Shown here in pieces: positions 1-15,100 of a stretch of DNA of 64,000 bases; positions within the stretch are counted from its first letter, which is position 1; the number at the start of each line of letters is the position of its first letter. The position numbers and the translations under genes were made by a program. The notes beneath the pieces are model-generated. The model had not been told where the DNA came from, searched no databases, and was given only the letters and a program-made list of their open reading frames with translations. This DNA comes from Haliclona indistincta. Lineage: Eukaryota; Porifera; Demospongiae; Haplosclerida; Chalinidae. The stretch spans positions 10,681,086 through 10,745,085 of the forward strand of contig OZ024785.1 in assembly GCA_964017065.1 (NCBI GenBank). Reading direction: 5' to 3'.

Positions 1-163
1 GTGTATCATTGGAAATCACCTTGCTAAGATAAATTGTACCTCGACTTCATACGCTTGTTTGAAAATCACCCCACTCTGCATAATATGAAGTGTTGCCTAA
101 CAAGCTACTGCTTACTTCTGTATATTTGCTGTGTTCACCTGTTGATTTTCAAAATTCTCACAG

Positions 164-3100
164 GTAGAAATCAAAGTAGCTGAGCCTCGTTATGCTAACA
201 CTCCATCTGTCGCTGCTCAAAGATCCCCATATTATGGCACTTCTGGAATGGGTGTTCCTAGTAAGTATCACTGTTCATACCAGTAGTTGTTTCTTCACAA
301 GGTAGCAGCTAGCTAAATGTCAGTTTGCTATTCTAATGATATGAATCATATGATGTGATCAGTTAGCTAAGATTACTGATCTTTGTATGTTGCAAGCATA
401 TATTAGTGAGGGGGGAAGAGCAGAACAATCATGCATTTTGTGATAAAAGCATCAAATTTGCTATACATGTTACTAAAGGTGTTACAAAAAGATTTGGATA
501 TTGGGCCACATCATAATTTTAACCCTTGGTCTTTAAAATGTTAATTAATCGCTTACCAATCTTCCGGACTTGATCGTCGTTTCCTCGATTCGCGAACCTA
601 CAACTCGGGGGGCACCCTGCCTGCTTCTGCCAGCCGTAACTGACGTAATCAGCCGGAAGAGTGCCCTTGGGCGCCTGACCACACCCCAAACCCTGCCCCT
701 CTGTTGTCACTTTTCCCTATTGGGGCGTGACCGAGGGGCGGGGCTTGAGTATGCTTAAACACCGTCGCGTTCACACGCAACGGAGATATTCACTAAAGGA
801 GGAAGGGGCGGGTGGATGGAGCGTTTGGCAGCAGCAACAGCGCGTAGCTCGCCAAACCTTATGATGAGTTCACGAGGTTAAGCCAGTTGTACGTACAGTC
901 GACATGCCAAATAACCGGAAGTCCAATACCACACGTACAAATTTATTATCATGCCGTGCTACCAAGAGTAAACAATGTTGAGAGAGTATCGAACGCCGTA
1001 TAGCCCCATACAAACACTCTGTGCGAAGTAACGTGACAGGCACGTGAGAAAAATTACGTATTATTACGCAGCGCTGGTTCGTACCACTCCCACTACTTCG
1101 CTAGCACTGTAGTCTACAAACACCAACAGCGTTCAATGGCCAAAAGACCAGCTAGTCCACTCGAAGAATGCGTCCCAAAGAGAATACCGCCTGATGATCC
1201 CAGCAGAGTGACCGTGACGAGTCTTGCGCAAGCTGGACGGGAAACGTTCACCGACAAACTGTAGTTTGACGTCGTTTGAACAGACTAGCAGGCCAGTCTT
1301 CTCGTGGCTGGCTGCAAAACGTTTCACTGGAATCCTCCAGCTCGTTTTCTCTCGCGAACTAGGCAGCTGTTCACTCGAGCGTCTCGTGCAGCCTAGCTTT
1401 TAATAGCCATCGATCACCGATAACTGCACTAGCAATCGAGGGAGGCGTGACGCCTGCGTCACAACTAGGCAGACCAAGATCTGCTTGCGTCATAGAATCA
1501 CGTGCCTGTCACGTTACTTCGCACAGAGTGTTTGTATGGGGCTATACGGCATTCGATACTCTCTACATTATTTACTCTTGGCGCTACCCTGCAGCGTCTA
1601 TTCAAGGATGTTTGAATTATTCATGAGCAAACTAAACAGTTCATATCTATTGTCATCTTGGTGCTTTTGCTTTTATTTTTGCAACAAAGTATTTTCATCA
1701 TCTGGTTTATCAATACACAAATCCTTGTAGCCTTACTCTTTAAACCAGCCTCTGTATCGGAGCTAAACCAAGCACGACACCGAATTCGTATGCTTCCATA
1801 GACTGCGTCAGGAATTTTTTTCGCAACCAGCTTTCAGTATTATAATGCATCTCAGCAAATGTACACACACCAAGCTCAACACAAACTTCGAGTTGTTCCA
1901 GCTTGCACTCACTGAACTATGAGCGCTTCAAAGTACGCTTGCGCAATCCCATTTAGACACGCTTTGATAATACAATTTACAATACTGCATATTATAACAG
2001 CTATAATTATATTCTAATGGTGACAGGTAGATCATAAAGGGTCCAAATGGACACTAGAGGCCAGTCAGCCAGGAGAGTCAGTCAGTCAAGTGTGCGCACT
2101 TAGTGAATTACAACACTAACACACAAGTAATGTGCACACATGGCAAACATGACGAAGCCTTAAAACTGGGTATAGTACCAAGTGACGCGATATGCCACCC
2201 GTGTCACGATGACCTCCGAAGAATTGGTAGTGATCCAAACCATGCTCCTAGGTGGGAGAAAAAAGACAAGCAATAATCAAATGCAACATACATGGCTGTG
2301 ACGATGCATGCTTCACCAATAATTACAAATTACAAGTACCTAATACTGTATCAAGGAACGCTTGACGTGTGTAAGTATAATTCAATGAAATTGTACCTTT
2401 CCCACAACCTCTTTTGCAATAGTCCTATTACATCGTGTACAATGCAATTCATAAAGAATTTTTGGAGCCTATTTGAGGCATGAAGCATCCAGGCCGTGCC
2501 CAAATCCCAAATGCTGCTATAATCAAAAAGCATTTATAAGACAATGCTACCTTTGAAGGCAATCTTGGCAAAAAGACTGTAAGTGTAAGACTAGTTGTGT
2601 GACAGGAAGGTGTGTATGTAAAAAAGGACAACTGTTCTGAAGGTTGTTCATGGCCCAAACACTACTACAAGAGAAAGTATAACACGTAACGGCTGACACG
2701 TAACATGGAAATTGAAGACAGAGCTCTAGAGTGGAGCAGTGATCGATTCTGATCAATCAGACAATGAAACAGATTATGAGAGTGATATAGAACAAGTACA
2801 TGGGTAATATGATCAGTTCTTTCTAACTACAAGTGCTTTGTGTGTCATAATAATTATATAGATCACGTTTTCTCGAGTATTATGTATTATAAAACTCAGT
2901 CGTCACGTTTGTCACCGTCAGGAATTTTTTTCTCGCAACAGATACACGCTCATAACCGGTAAAACACATTAAGCAATATTCAATGTAAAACATACCTTGA
3001 ATATAAGTTGTTCCACTGCATGTACGAGGCGTTAGCTTCCCGAGAATTCTGTTCCTCCACGACGCCATTTTCAAGTGTGGTACAATAAACGACGGAAGAC

Positions 3101-6100
3101 GGCAAACACAACAGCCAACTGAAGTCAAGATAACCATAGAAATAAACTAAAGTTCTCCCTGGACCGTTCTGGTTATGTTTTTAAGTCCTCTATCGTCGGG
3201 ATAACGTACAAAAGAACGTTCTTCACTAGCAACCAGACACACCTCAAACACTCCATTTTGTGTTTACTCGTGACGTCACCAAAATAATAAATTTCTGCTT
3301 GGCGTGTCGACTGCGTATGCGTCCGACTTCGTCTCCCACATGCACATGTGGTACGGCGATCGGGAGGCGTGTACTTTGGAGGTACAGCACGCCCCCTTGC
3401 TCATAATAATCTCATGCTGAGATGATATTATCGTCAGTTGCTTAAGCTGGTGCTTATTACTTCGCTTCATGGTGTTTCTGACCGTCCCATTGAAGATTCA
3501 CCCTGATTAGCAGGGTGAACTAGTCTCTTCGACAGCGCTGCCAGCGTCTCTCGAGGAGTCCTCGCGTACAGGAGGTAGGCTGATGACTCCCACCTGCCCA
3601 TCATTTTATCATGTGGTCTGGAACTCCAGCTGCCGCTGCTGCAGTTGCTGCTATTCCCCGAATATTTGCTGCTGTCTATGTTCTGGTTATCTAGAGCCTT
3701 TTTGACCTTTTTTACAAATTGCGCTTTTAGCAACGGAGATCCATCTTCGTGGATAAACAAGGGACCTTGACCTCTCTGTGGCCTGCGTGTCAAGTAATTG
3801 GAGAGTGCTGTGACTGGGCATATCTCATTAAGTGATTGGCCCAGAAATATGTTCACTCCTTTGCCAAAGGGGTCCGTTTTTGCTCTTCGCAGAAACACAC
3901 GTATCATTGAGGGGGCTGCAGACCGGATCAATTCAACATCTGCTGCTGTTATTGAGGGGGTTGCTCTTAGATTTGGTACCGTAAATTCACCCTAGTGCAT
4001 GAAACCAAAGAATGCAAGGCAGGCTGCTGCCAATAAGAGGCGCGCCTCAAATTCCTGTTCTAGTCCTGAAGTCCACGCCCGCAATAGGACGCGCATCACC
4101 TCCCCGGTGATTGGAAGCCGAGCTCCGGCATTTGACGGCTGCGACCTCGATATTCCTTTTAGGATATATTGCAACCTTGGAAACTGCGATCTGTCTACCG
4201 CATCCAACCCTGCTGAGATTCGAAGGTGGCGCAGAGCGGACAAGTAAGCAGAAATTGACTGTGGCTGCAGGCCTTCATACGCGAGGAATGCGGCAAACAA
4301 TGATAAGCAATATTCAGAGAGAGGGAGAGGAGACAAATTATATACTGCACAAAAATTCAATTATCTTCTCTGTGCTGAGGAGTACGATGTTCTGGTTCGG
4401 CCTGCCAGCCCGCCTGCAAAGAATTCTTTAGCAAGGACGTCCAACTTGGGCTTGTCCAGTCGGGTTCCAGCAGACACAACAGCTCCCGCAGAGATGGAGG
4501 GAATGGAACTGGAGATTTCGGTGCCTTTGGGTAGGTTGAAATAAAAACGTCAAATTTGTTGTGTGAGATTGCATCAGCTGCTCTATTATCTTTTCCTGCA
4601 ATGTGCTTTGCCTTATGATCAAATTGGAGATGAGCCTCTATGAAGAACAGGATTGTCAGCAGACGATTGAGAATCAGATCTCGAGCTGACATTGAGTTCA
4701 ATGCAAGCACTACCGACATGTTATCACTTCTGAGCAACACCACCTGACGGTACCATTCATGACCCCATAAGACTGCTGCAGCTATGATTGGTACCAGCTC
4801 TTTGCATGCTATGTTAGCTTTTGACCATGTCTCCGGCCATTGCAGCTGTAACCAGCGCTTCGATTCCTCTAAATAAGCGCCGCAGCCCCACGATCCTGAA
4901 GCATCTGAAATATGACTGGCGATTGCTTTGTGACTTGAAGTGAACCGGGGAGGAAAGAGGTACCGTTCCATTCTTCGCCAATAATGCCTACCAAGCTACA
5001 GCGGTTTTCCTGCTTCTTGCAATGGTAAAGCGTAGACCGTAGAGCGTCACCTCATGCACTAATGTGTGAAGGCATTGTTATATTATTCACACGATGGAGG
5101 ATGATCAAAGACTTCACACATTAGTGCATGAGGTGACGCTCTACGGTCTACGCTTTACTATTGCAAGAACACGTGCCGCAAAACTGCTTTTGCGGCACGT
5201 GTCAACCGTGTCCTTTGGTCTAGACCCTTTGGTCTTTTCAATTAGGTTGCTCGTAAATAGATGGCCTGGCCGAACTACTGACGCAGCATGCTTCAGCGTT
5301 CCTATCATTGATTGCAATTGGCGCTTCGATGGATTTGTCCTTGACTCCCATTGTCGTAGGGATGCCTTTAAGCGTGATAATTTTTGTTGAGGAAGCCTAA
5401 GCTCTTGTGCCTCCGTATCGAACTCAATTTCTAAGAAGGTGAGTTTAGACGAGGGTCCCTCTGTTTTGCCAGGAGCTGGCGGGAGCCCCAGCTTGGTGCA
5501 GACCTGAGTTGCTACTTGTACGCTGCGTGCACATTCCGTTGAGTCCTTTTCTGACCAAAACAGAAAATCGTCTAGATAATGGCATGACTTTTCAACGCCC
5601 TCATATGCGAGAGCCCACGCTAAAGTGTCCTCGACGGCTGTGAACAGTTCGGGGCGGAGCGCAGCACAAATGGTAATGCTTGATCTTGGTACACTTGACC
5701 TTTCCAGTTAATTCCAAGTAGGTTCCTATCTGTTTGGTGTACAGACACCTTCCTGTATGCGCTATGAATATCCAGTTTGGTGAGGAGAGCACCTCTTCCC
5801 ATGGCTGCCACTTGGAGTGCTGCCTTCCTAACCGTGGTATACTGCACTGACGCCAGATCAGATGAGATGGCATTGTTGACGCTGCTACCCTCTGGTGCTG
5901 ATAGGTTCACGATAAGCCTATACTTTCCTGGCTGGTGATGTTTAGGAATCAAGCCGATTGGGCTGCAGTGTGTCTGTAACCGTTTATCGGCGTCAGTTAT
6001 CGTCTGCAGGCTTCCTGCCCTGACCTCCTCAGCAATATATTTGTCAACTATCTCTGTGCTAGCTGCTGCCGATGGCATGTTTGTTGCCCTTGCTTGTAGT

Positions 6101-9100
6101 CCGTGGGAGCGGTCTACCCAATACGGAAGCCATTCTCCAGCCCTCGTTTCATGAACGCTGCGAACTGTTGGTCCGGTAGAGACGATAGGTACGGCTCCCA
6201 TGCCTCTCTTCTGTCTTGGCTCTCGGGTGACCGCTGATACCTTGTTTCTGACGGTGGTGTGGCCAGGACGGTAACTGACATTAAGGAGTTGTTTATGTCG
6301 TTGCATGAGCCGACCGCTCCTCCTGCCATTTGCTGTCTGAAATGTTGGTCGTATGCAATCCATCCGGACCCTCCATGCTTGCGTGCCAGTTGGATCACTA
6401 TTTGTGCATACGCTGTCAGTTCTCTAGTAGCCTCGCGGTCGGTCTTGGCTGCTATGAATGACAGAAAGCAGTAGATCCAAGTGAGAGGGTTGTTTATTTC
6501 CCTCAGCCTGCTTGTTGCTGGAGGATGTGCTAGCGACGCTATCATCCCAATTTCTTGTAGCCTTTGAATTAAGGCAATGTTGTCCGGAAGCAGCTCTTTT
6601 AGGTCAAAGTATATACCAGACCGAATTTTTTCAATTAGTAGAAGCTCCATCACATGTCAAAGCCATCACTCTGATTCCTTGTCTCTCAAGCCTTGAAACA
6701 GCCTCCCACACTGGGTCAATCATAAGCTCACCGGTCAGCGATTCGCAAGCAAACAATAGGACCGAATATTCCTCTAACCATAAGAACCAGCATGGACGTA
6801 GCTAGCTTACGTTCTGTAGATGTAGTTTCTAGGTCAAGCAGGTGATTGTTGGTCTCTCCGAGATCAATGAACCCCACCAGCTTTCCATCGATTTTGTCAT
6901 AGACAAGGTTGTCCTTTATGTGCATTTCGTCCATTACTATTGCAACATATCTGTTCCTTTCAATGGAGAAATCAACGGAGGACACAAGGAGTTGATCGAC
7001 CTCAGGGCAAAAACCAATCTTGGTGGAAGCATAGTGTGTATAGTCGCGTAACGTTCTCTGAGACGGTAACAAAATGCAGCCAGATTCACGTAAAACTTCA
7101 TACGCTCGACCCTACACATGATGCAGATAGAGGCACCAGCGAATGAAGAGAGGGTGCCATTTCATCGATCTTCTGTCTTTTAACATTTGTGCTTTCCGTT
7201 GTTCTTCCCAAAACAATCGAGGAAAGGATCCTTCTGGAAAAGACTCCATGGCATCTTTCTCGTGCTCTTCTGCCATCACTCTTACATCGTTGTCTAGCTC
7301 CTCATCTACCTTGACCTCATCTCTCTTGATTAGGGTTGTAATTTTTTGCCTTAAGGTGGCGGGTGCATAATTATAATAACGAATTATTCATAGTAAATTT
7401 TGTAGTATAATAATACGTGACCGGCCGGAAGCGCGCACGCGCCGCGTACTAAGTAAAGTAAACTCGATGATGGCTAGGACGTTAAAAATACACAACCTAT
7501 TATGACGTCTAATTTCCATATACTTAGCTATTTTTAGCTAGTATTCGGCTGTGACCTTTAGCTCCGCCCCCTCTACAAAACTATGCATTCTGTTCGCTCA
7601 AGTCGGTCCCTTCGCTCTGTAGCGCTCTGGAGAAGGTTCCTGATCGTGCCCACTAACTGGTTACTGGCCCCACGAGCTGAATAACCGGTAATCCATGCAT
7701 AGTTCTGAAGCTGACAGCCAGGCAAAGCTCCACAACGATTATTTCTCCTGTAAAACGAAGCTCGTGAAAATGAGACGTCACAGAAGGCCAGTCACCTTGC
7801 AAGAGGCGAACAGCGCACTAAATGCTGTTCTTTACATTCTAGACTTTCTATTTATATAGTAGATACTTACTTTAATACGCAGCTAAAGTTTGCTAACTCT
7901 TTCATAAACAAAAATTCGATAAACAAAGAAAGAAAAAAAATCTAGAATTAATGATATTCATACGCACCCGCCACCTTAATCGATCAATCTGTTTGTCAGA
8001 ATTACGAGCTACTGAGTGGAGACGACTTAGACGCTTGTGCTTCTCAGGAGTAGTCAAAGATGTGTAAGGTGCGTGACTGCTGGGATGAGTACGATCTCCT
8101 ACTTTGCTGACTCGTTTACTGAGAATATACAGTGACTTCCTCTGCTGAGTGCAAGCAGCACACCGCCCAGGTGAATCAACAAGAATGTCACATTGCATAT
8201 GAAATATAGTGGGTATGCCAGTTCGATTCGAGTCAACAATAGCAACAGTCTTTTTCCCTACAATGAGAAGAAAGACATAGAGTTACATGTCCACATTAAT
8301 GTTTTCAATGACATACCAGTGCGATCCTTCAAGACACCTTTTCGAAGATTTGGAAGAGAAAGGAAATGCTCGTCATGATTTCCCACACAGATACAGCTTG
8401 TGGCAAGTTGATCAAGAAGTTTAGACACTTTAGACACTAAATAATACAATCTGGTGACAATTAACTGTTTAAAGACAATAGTTCTCTTACCAGAGTTGAG
8501 TTCAGGTGGGATGTCCTTCAAAACGCCATTGTCAAGGTAAATAGTAACACCCTTGAAAGAAAGAGTAAATGAAAAATCTTTCTTGATGAACTGGAGAGGT
8601 AAGTGTGACAGTGAACAGGTTCAACGTGCCATCCTTCATGACTTCATTCTTCCAACCTTTAAAATTGAATTTAATATTAGTTTAATACACAGAAAATACA
8701 AACCTTTCACTTTCAGTGATGTACAAATCTGTAATCTTCTGAACAGCATGTCTAGCGATGACACTGTAGCACATTCATAGGCAGATATCGGCAGAGAAAC
8801 AGGCAACGATGTTACAGGGCCAGAGCGTTCAACGAGGCTAATGGGCAATGACACAGCCATCTCTTTCTTCTTCGCTCTTCGTCGCCTTTCATAGTTTTTC
8901 ATACTGCTCAATCGCAGTCTTCTGTGTCCACGTGCCATCTAAACCAAAATGAACAACTGTTGTATTGTATGGCATGGCACTTGTACAAAGTTTAATCTTA
9001 AAAAGAGCTATCCAGCTCGACTAACACAACATTCTTCTACTAGAAAATACAACCAAGTTATCAGTCTTATATTCCTACGGTAGGCTACGCGCCCACAAAA

Positions 9101-12100
9101 ACCACCAGCTAAAAACGTTTTAAAAGTGTCGATTATAAAAATTCACGCTTGTCCCCTAGCTTGCCTAGAACGTCTGTTTCGACTAATATTGGGGTGGCGA
9201 ACAACATAGTATAGTCAGAAAATGCTTATATGTGACAGGGAATGCTCTGCACGCCCACAAATAGAATATGCCTATAAGACGCCGAGTATTTCACAAAAAC
9301 CAGCAAATTCAACCAAGCAGGATGAATCGTTACAATTCTAGTAAGCAACAAACAACTAACAAAACACGCAAAAGTACTTACTGTCTTCGCAGAGAGTTGT
9401 AGTTCACCACCAGCGCTCTTTCTGGGCTGAATCTGTCTCTTGACCTTTGCGCCTCGAGGAGTTAAATTATACAACACTGACTGTCCGCGCGCTAATGTAC
9501 AGGCTTATTTGCTCAAGTGCGGCCGTTTCCTATCCCGGGTATGTAGTCTAAATAATCTATGGGTTGATACAGTGTGGTTAGCCTTAGCCATACATGGCTT
9601 CTCTGTATTACGCAATCATTATCACATGAGTCTGATACCATATGCTCTAATTCTTGTGAGTTATCTCTAGCAAGCTCGAGCTGTGTTTACTTTGGTGCAG
9701 TGGCTTTGCACGATTGCTTCCAACAGAAGCAGCTTGCTAATAGCAATGGAATTAGAGCTTATGCTTCTAGACTCATGTGATATTGATTGATACAGAAAAG
9801 CCATGTGTGGCTAAGGTTAACCACACTGTATCAACCGTGCTAACCACACTATCAAGCATGAACCATTGACTATGACAACCAACTTGCAAACTGCAGTATA
9901 AGCGAATTAGCTATACCAGAATCCAAATGAAATGAATTATTCATGAGACATTAAGCAATTCACTTATTTCTCTTGAGGTTGTAGTGCACCATTACAAGCA
10001 TCATTAATGCATTTAGTGATTCCATAACTGTGAAATTTTGCATTTTGGATTGTTGAAAATTGTAAAATTTATGGCGGACATAATAACCATTAATTAACAT
10101 TCTAAAGACCAAGGGTTAAAATTATGTTGTGGCCCAATATCCAAATCTTTTTGTAACACCTTTAGTAACATGTATAGCAAATTTGATGCATTTATCACAA
10201 AATGCATAATACTTTTGGAATTTTAGACTGTGCTGCCTCACTATATTGTGTATCCTGTCACGTCTCTATTACTGTGTAAAGCTTGCTAGTTTAATTCCCA
10301 AGAGCAAATAGTTTGGCTACCGTAGAAACTGAAAATTTTGAGAGGATTTTATTTTTGAGAACAATACCAACCTCAATAATGAATAATCACAATAATTACG
10401 ATAATTATAACATTATAACAACTATAATTGTAACGAAGAATTGAAACAGTACTGAACAAACATGGGTTGTTTACTGAGTTAGCTACACTGTGAGGCATGT
10501 CTATCCAGTTATACCGAAACTTTCCAGTACATTTTCAAATCTAGCTAAAAAGCTACCAGATCCTTCCCTCATGAACTGCACAGATTCTGAGCTTTTGTTC
10601 GTCAACTAATGTCAGAAAACCGGCTGGTTATAGGTCAGATATAACCAGCCAAAGGCCATTTGAGTGGTCAAACACTCTTATGTCTTATCTTTATTCATTG
10701 ATTTTTGTTCTTTGTAGCTGGTTTCCCATCTGGCTATGCTCATAACACTCAACAATATCCTGGTGGGTATGGTGCCGCTGCTGCTCAAGGTGCTGCTGCT
10801 CATCAGAGATATTCCTATGACACCTACACTGCTGCTGGTAAGCGCATACAAGTACCAGGGCTATGTTATAGTACATGTACTCTGGGCTATTATTATGCAT
10901 TTATAGAAACATACATAAGGAACTAATCACTAGATTCACATTTTTGATTTGTACGTTGCTTAAGGGTGAGAACCCTTATTATTAATATTCATTAGGTGGC
11001 GCGGTTGCTATGGGCCAGATTTCCAGATGTAAAGCAGCTACGAACGCATCGCTAGCTGCATAACAACACGACTGGAAGTACTGCTTGCATACCAAGTTTT
11101 AGCAAGACAGCTTACCGGAAAGGATCGCCAGAGGCGCGACAAAAACCACACCTACTTGTCTGAAAAACTTTTTTTGCAGAGCATGACAGGTTGCTGAAAC
11201 CACGTTTCTGTGGCTATCTCGACACAAGGAATTCAGTAACGGAGAGCTTTTGGCAGTACAGTAATGACAAACAGTACTTACGTAACTTATCTTGGCTGTT
11301 GAGTGCGCAATTCGAAGAAAAAAAACTCCATTACAGTGTTGACCACGTGATGTTCTTGGCGCTGTATAAACGTACTCCAATGCTTCATGCTCGAGTTTTA
11401 TACTGTTTTGTGCTTTCCCAGCACGTACACGAAGTACAGCATACTACCATAGATAATACAGTACAGGGTGGATACGCAACGAGCCCGTATACTACCATCC
11501 GGACTGAAACAGTCACTGCAGCGGGTATGACGGACGTTTCCGAACATTTACAAGAACAAAATGGCCACTCTCTCTTAGCATTACAAACAACAGCTGAATA
11601 GCGTCGCTGGACAAGTGCTGACATCTGTGAAAGCAGCTTCAGTAACTTGTATATAGCTATTGCATCTGACTTCTACCGCTGGCAATGAAGTATTTGTGGA
11701 GAAATTGTGTTAACACACATTTGTAACTGTACAGCTAATACCGAGTGTAGTGTGTGAAAGACGAATTATCAAACTTTGTGTTTAGTCTGTGCATACAAAA
11801 ACGTTTTCTCCCAGTGGACTAAGCACAGTAGTACTCGCTGGTTCTGTTTATGGAGTCCTCAAGTTATCCTTGTGGCAGATAAAATTACACAAAGTAACCG
11901 TTACAAGAAGGAAGAATTTGCTACTTGGTGGCGTCTCAGCTGCTCTGTACAAAGCGTATAGCCAAGAGAGTTCTTTCTCCCAGTGCACCACACACTAAGC
12001 TACCATAGGGTGTGCAGCAAACTCTCACAGCATAAGCCAGGTCTGTGAAAAAATTGCACAAAGTAGCCGTACTAGAAAAAAACGCCACAAAACAGCAAGT

Positions 12101-15100
12101 CATGGCTTAGTCTAATATAACAGGATTTTTTTACACCAACAGCGCTTTCTGTACCAACTGATGCTATTCAGTGTGGAGCATTAGTTCAATATGTACATAG
12201 CTGCTAACTTGTACTACTGTTGTCGTTTATGTGTAGGTTAACCCATGGCAACCGAGGCGGTACGCGATATAACCGAGGGGGTTAATTTACCGCCCAAGGT
12301 GCCATGGGTTAACCATTTTGTATCCCAGGAAACTTGAGACTGCTGCTCTTATGGTTACTAAACGAAGCACTCAAGGTAGTAGAGGTTCCATAGAAGTCAC
12401 CAGAGGCGAATGACAGCGCGTTCCTGAAAGACGGCAGTGTAATCTTGCGTGCGTTATTAGACGAAGCCATCTTGTTGTTACGTGATGTCACTCATGGAAA
12501 ATACATGTATTTCCTAAGATACAGCAAATTTCAGCTATCTTGAAACACTTGTCTAATGTTCAATCCAGCATTTCATCCACTTAACACTTTAGCTAGTGTT
12601 GTTCCAGTACATGATCTGAAAATTAGTTCTAGTTTCAGTATTTTAACTAATATTTGTACTATTTTAGTTTTAGTTCCAGTTTTTAGAACCACAATTTGAG
12701 TAATTATAGTTCTAATTTGAGTTCTAAAACTTTATTTCTAAATTTTTAGTTATAGTTCCAGTTTTCTAATTATGAGTTCTAGTTCTGAGTTTTTCAACTA
12801 CTTTTACTAAACATGTTACAAATACTTCTTATTTTTTCTCAAAAGTGTTTCACGTTCTAAATTATGGTCAAGCAATCTGTTTCTTAATCCCTTTGATGCT
12901 TGTCCACTCACTGAGAAGCAACGTTCAACTGGCGCTGATGAGGCAGGTGTTGAAAGGATGTCACAGGCTACTGGCGACAAAAGAGAATAACTGGTAGAAT
13001 TATTTATCCAGTAGAGAATTGGATCTAACGGCAACTTCTCGGCAGAAGTTTTGCTCTTATTGTATTTTTCAATTTCTTCTTCCTCATTTGTTATCTCTTG
13101 AGAGTCAGTTTCTTCTTCCTCCAATTCTTTTCTATTTAGCAATTCACTAACCCGTTCTAAATGTTTGAACCGCTTCTTTGGAGGCTCTGATGTTTCTTCA
13201 CTATCTTGACTTTGTCTAACTTCCATAACAAGTTCAGAATCTTTTGATTGGTTGTCTTCTTGTTTCATGATATCCAAAAGAAACAGTTTTGCTTGCTCTG
13301 TCTGATAACTGCTTAGTATTCCTTTGTAGGCTGGCGTTAGGTAGGTAGCTGCCATATAGATGCCGTCAAAATCACTGTGTAGACAATCGATGATAAACTT
13401 AAATCTTGTTTTTAGAGCCTTCTGCATGCTCTTAGCACATGTAATAACCCCGGGCAAATTCAGTGAAGCAGGTTCAATGAACTAAATTGACAAAAAGAGT
13501 AAAAATTCGTGCAGTAATAATGCATTTTTGTTACATACCTCTTTCAAATGAAGATCGAGTTCTTTTAGAACAGGTATGACCATGCAGATGCTGGTGTTCT
13601 CCTCAGAACTTGTTATGTTTGTATGGTGAGCAAACGGCTGCAGAAGTCGATGTATGGCTTGAAGCTGCTTCCATTGAGACGTGGTGAATGTATCCCATCC
13701 CTGTGCATCTAGTACAGCGTTGACGTGATCTTTCAACAAAACCAGGCGCTCAATCATGAGGAACATTGAATCCCATCGAGTAGGACAATTTGAGACAAGC
13801 TTCTTTCCTGCTGATTTTATTAGCATTTCCGTTGCTTTGCATGATTTGTTGACTTTCTTGACAATTTTCTTGGCTTTTGCCACGGTAGACTTAAAACATG
13901 GATTTTTCTCAAATTCTTTTACTACAAGCTGCAATGTATGGATAAAACAACCATTCCGTTTCCATTCTACTGATTCTAACAAAGCCTGCTTGTGATCTTC
14001 TTCACATTCTTCAAATTCTTTAATTTCATCTTCTACAGTGACATAATTCTCTTTTTCCAAGTCAGAGTCTTCATCGTCAGAATCTAAGTCTTCATCTTCA
14101 GAATCTGAGTCTTCATCTTCAGAATCACCTGGTCCAGATGATTCTGAGGATGAAGAATCTTGTGAATCTTCCTGCAAGCACAACTCTATTTCACGAAAAG
14201 CTTTTATCATGTTACTTCCATTGTCAGTCAATGCGCGAAAAATCTTTTGCTGTATTTTCCACTCACTCATGACAACTTGAAGTAGAGCTGCAATTCTCAT
14301 TCCTGTATGTGGTGACTCAAACCTTCTAACTGCCAAAGTGATACTATGGTGTTTCTTGTCAATAAAAGTAAAGAAATGTGCAGTAACCCCAAGGAATGAA
14401 GCTGTCATGCCCTGTTTTGACCAAATATCAGTGCAAATGCTAACCCTTTTAGCTTTTTCTAGAGTAAGAGAAATATTATTTTTTAACTTGCGGTAAACCA
14501 TTTCAATTTCTTTTCCTAGTTTCTTTCGACCTGGAATAGCATACTGTTTATCCATTTCCTTTAAGAGATCATGAAATTCTGGACAGTCTACCAAAGACAA
14601 GGGAACATCAGTAGCTCCAACAAATATAGCCAATTTTTTGGTAATAGCAAGCTGTTTCTTTGACCCTTCTGGATAAGAACTTGGCCTTAGAGCTTCTTGA
14701 ATTGTTGTCTGTGAGCTGCACCCAGATTCTTTGCCCTTTCTTTTTGCAACTTCTGTCCTTTGTCTTTTTTGCTCTTCCTGTTCAAGCTTTGTGAATGCCT
14801 CCTTGTGTTTCTGCTTCAAATGTTTCTTCATGTTTGATGCATATGATCCTTTCAGCTCCTTCCCACAGATCACAGGCTCAGCTCCCTCTTTCTCAATGCT
14901 AACCTGGCACACACATTTGTCAGCATCCTTCTCATACTTAAAGTAGCTCCACACTGGACTTTTTCTTGGTCTTCCAACAGCAGCCATTTTTCACAATATG
15001 CTTCCAGATAATACTGTGTCACATGGTAATCTCATGGCTATCATTCACATGCATTAATTCTAGTTTTAGAACAAGAACTAAAATTTAAATGATGGTACTA

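Larger units (their letters stand above)
3467..6640 (-). mobile_element. DIRS-type (tyrosine-recombinase) retrotransposon, degenerate
   Basis: Read on the complement, the order is gag-like/RT, RNase H, tyrosine recombinase, as in DIRS elements. Each part has frameshifts or stops, so the copy is dead. Its upstream edge (about 6640) joins directly to a P-type transposase frame at L-T-C-D-G-A, so it sits inside that gene and has lost its own 5' end. A MITE (5013-5169) separates RT from RNase H. The downstream edge near 3467 follows the end of the recombinase frame. I did not find clear terminal repeats. Confidence 0.8.

Noticed and set aside
2880..3137. 85-codon frame on the complement with several Cys residues, considered as a THAP domain
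   Set aside because: Cys/His spacing does not fit C2CH, and no other THAP residues are visible.
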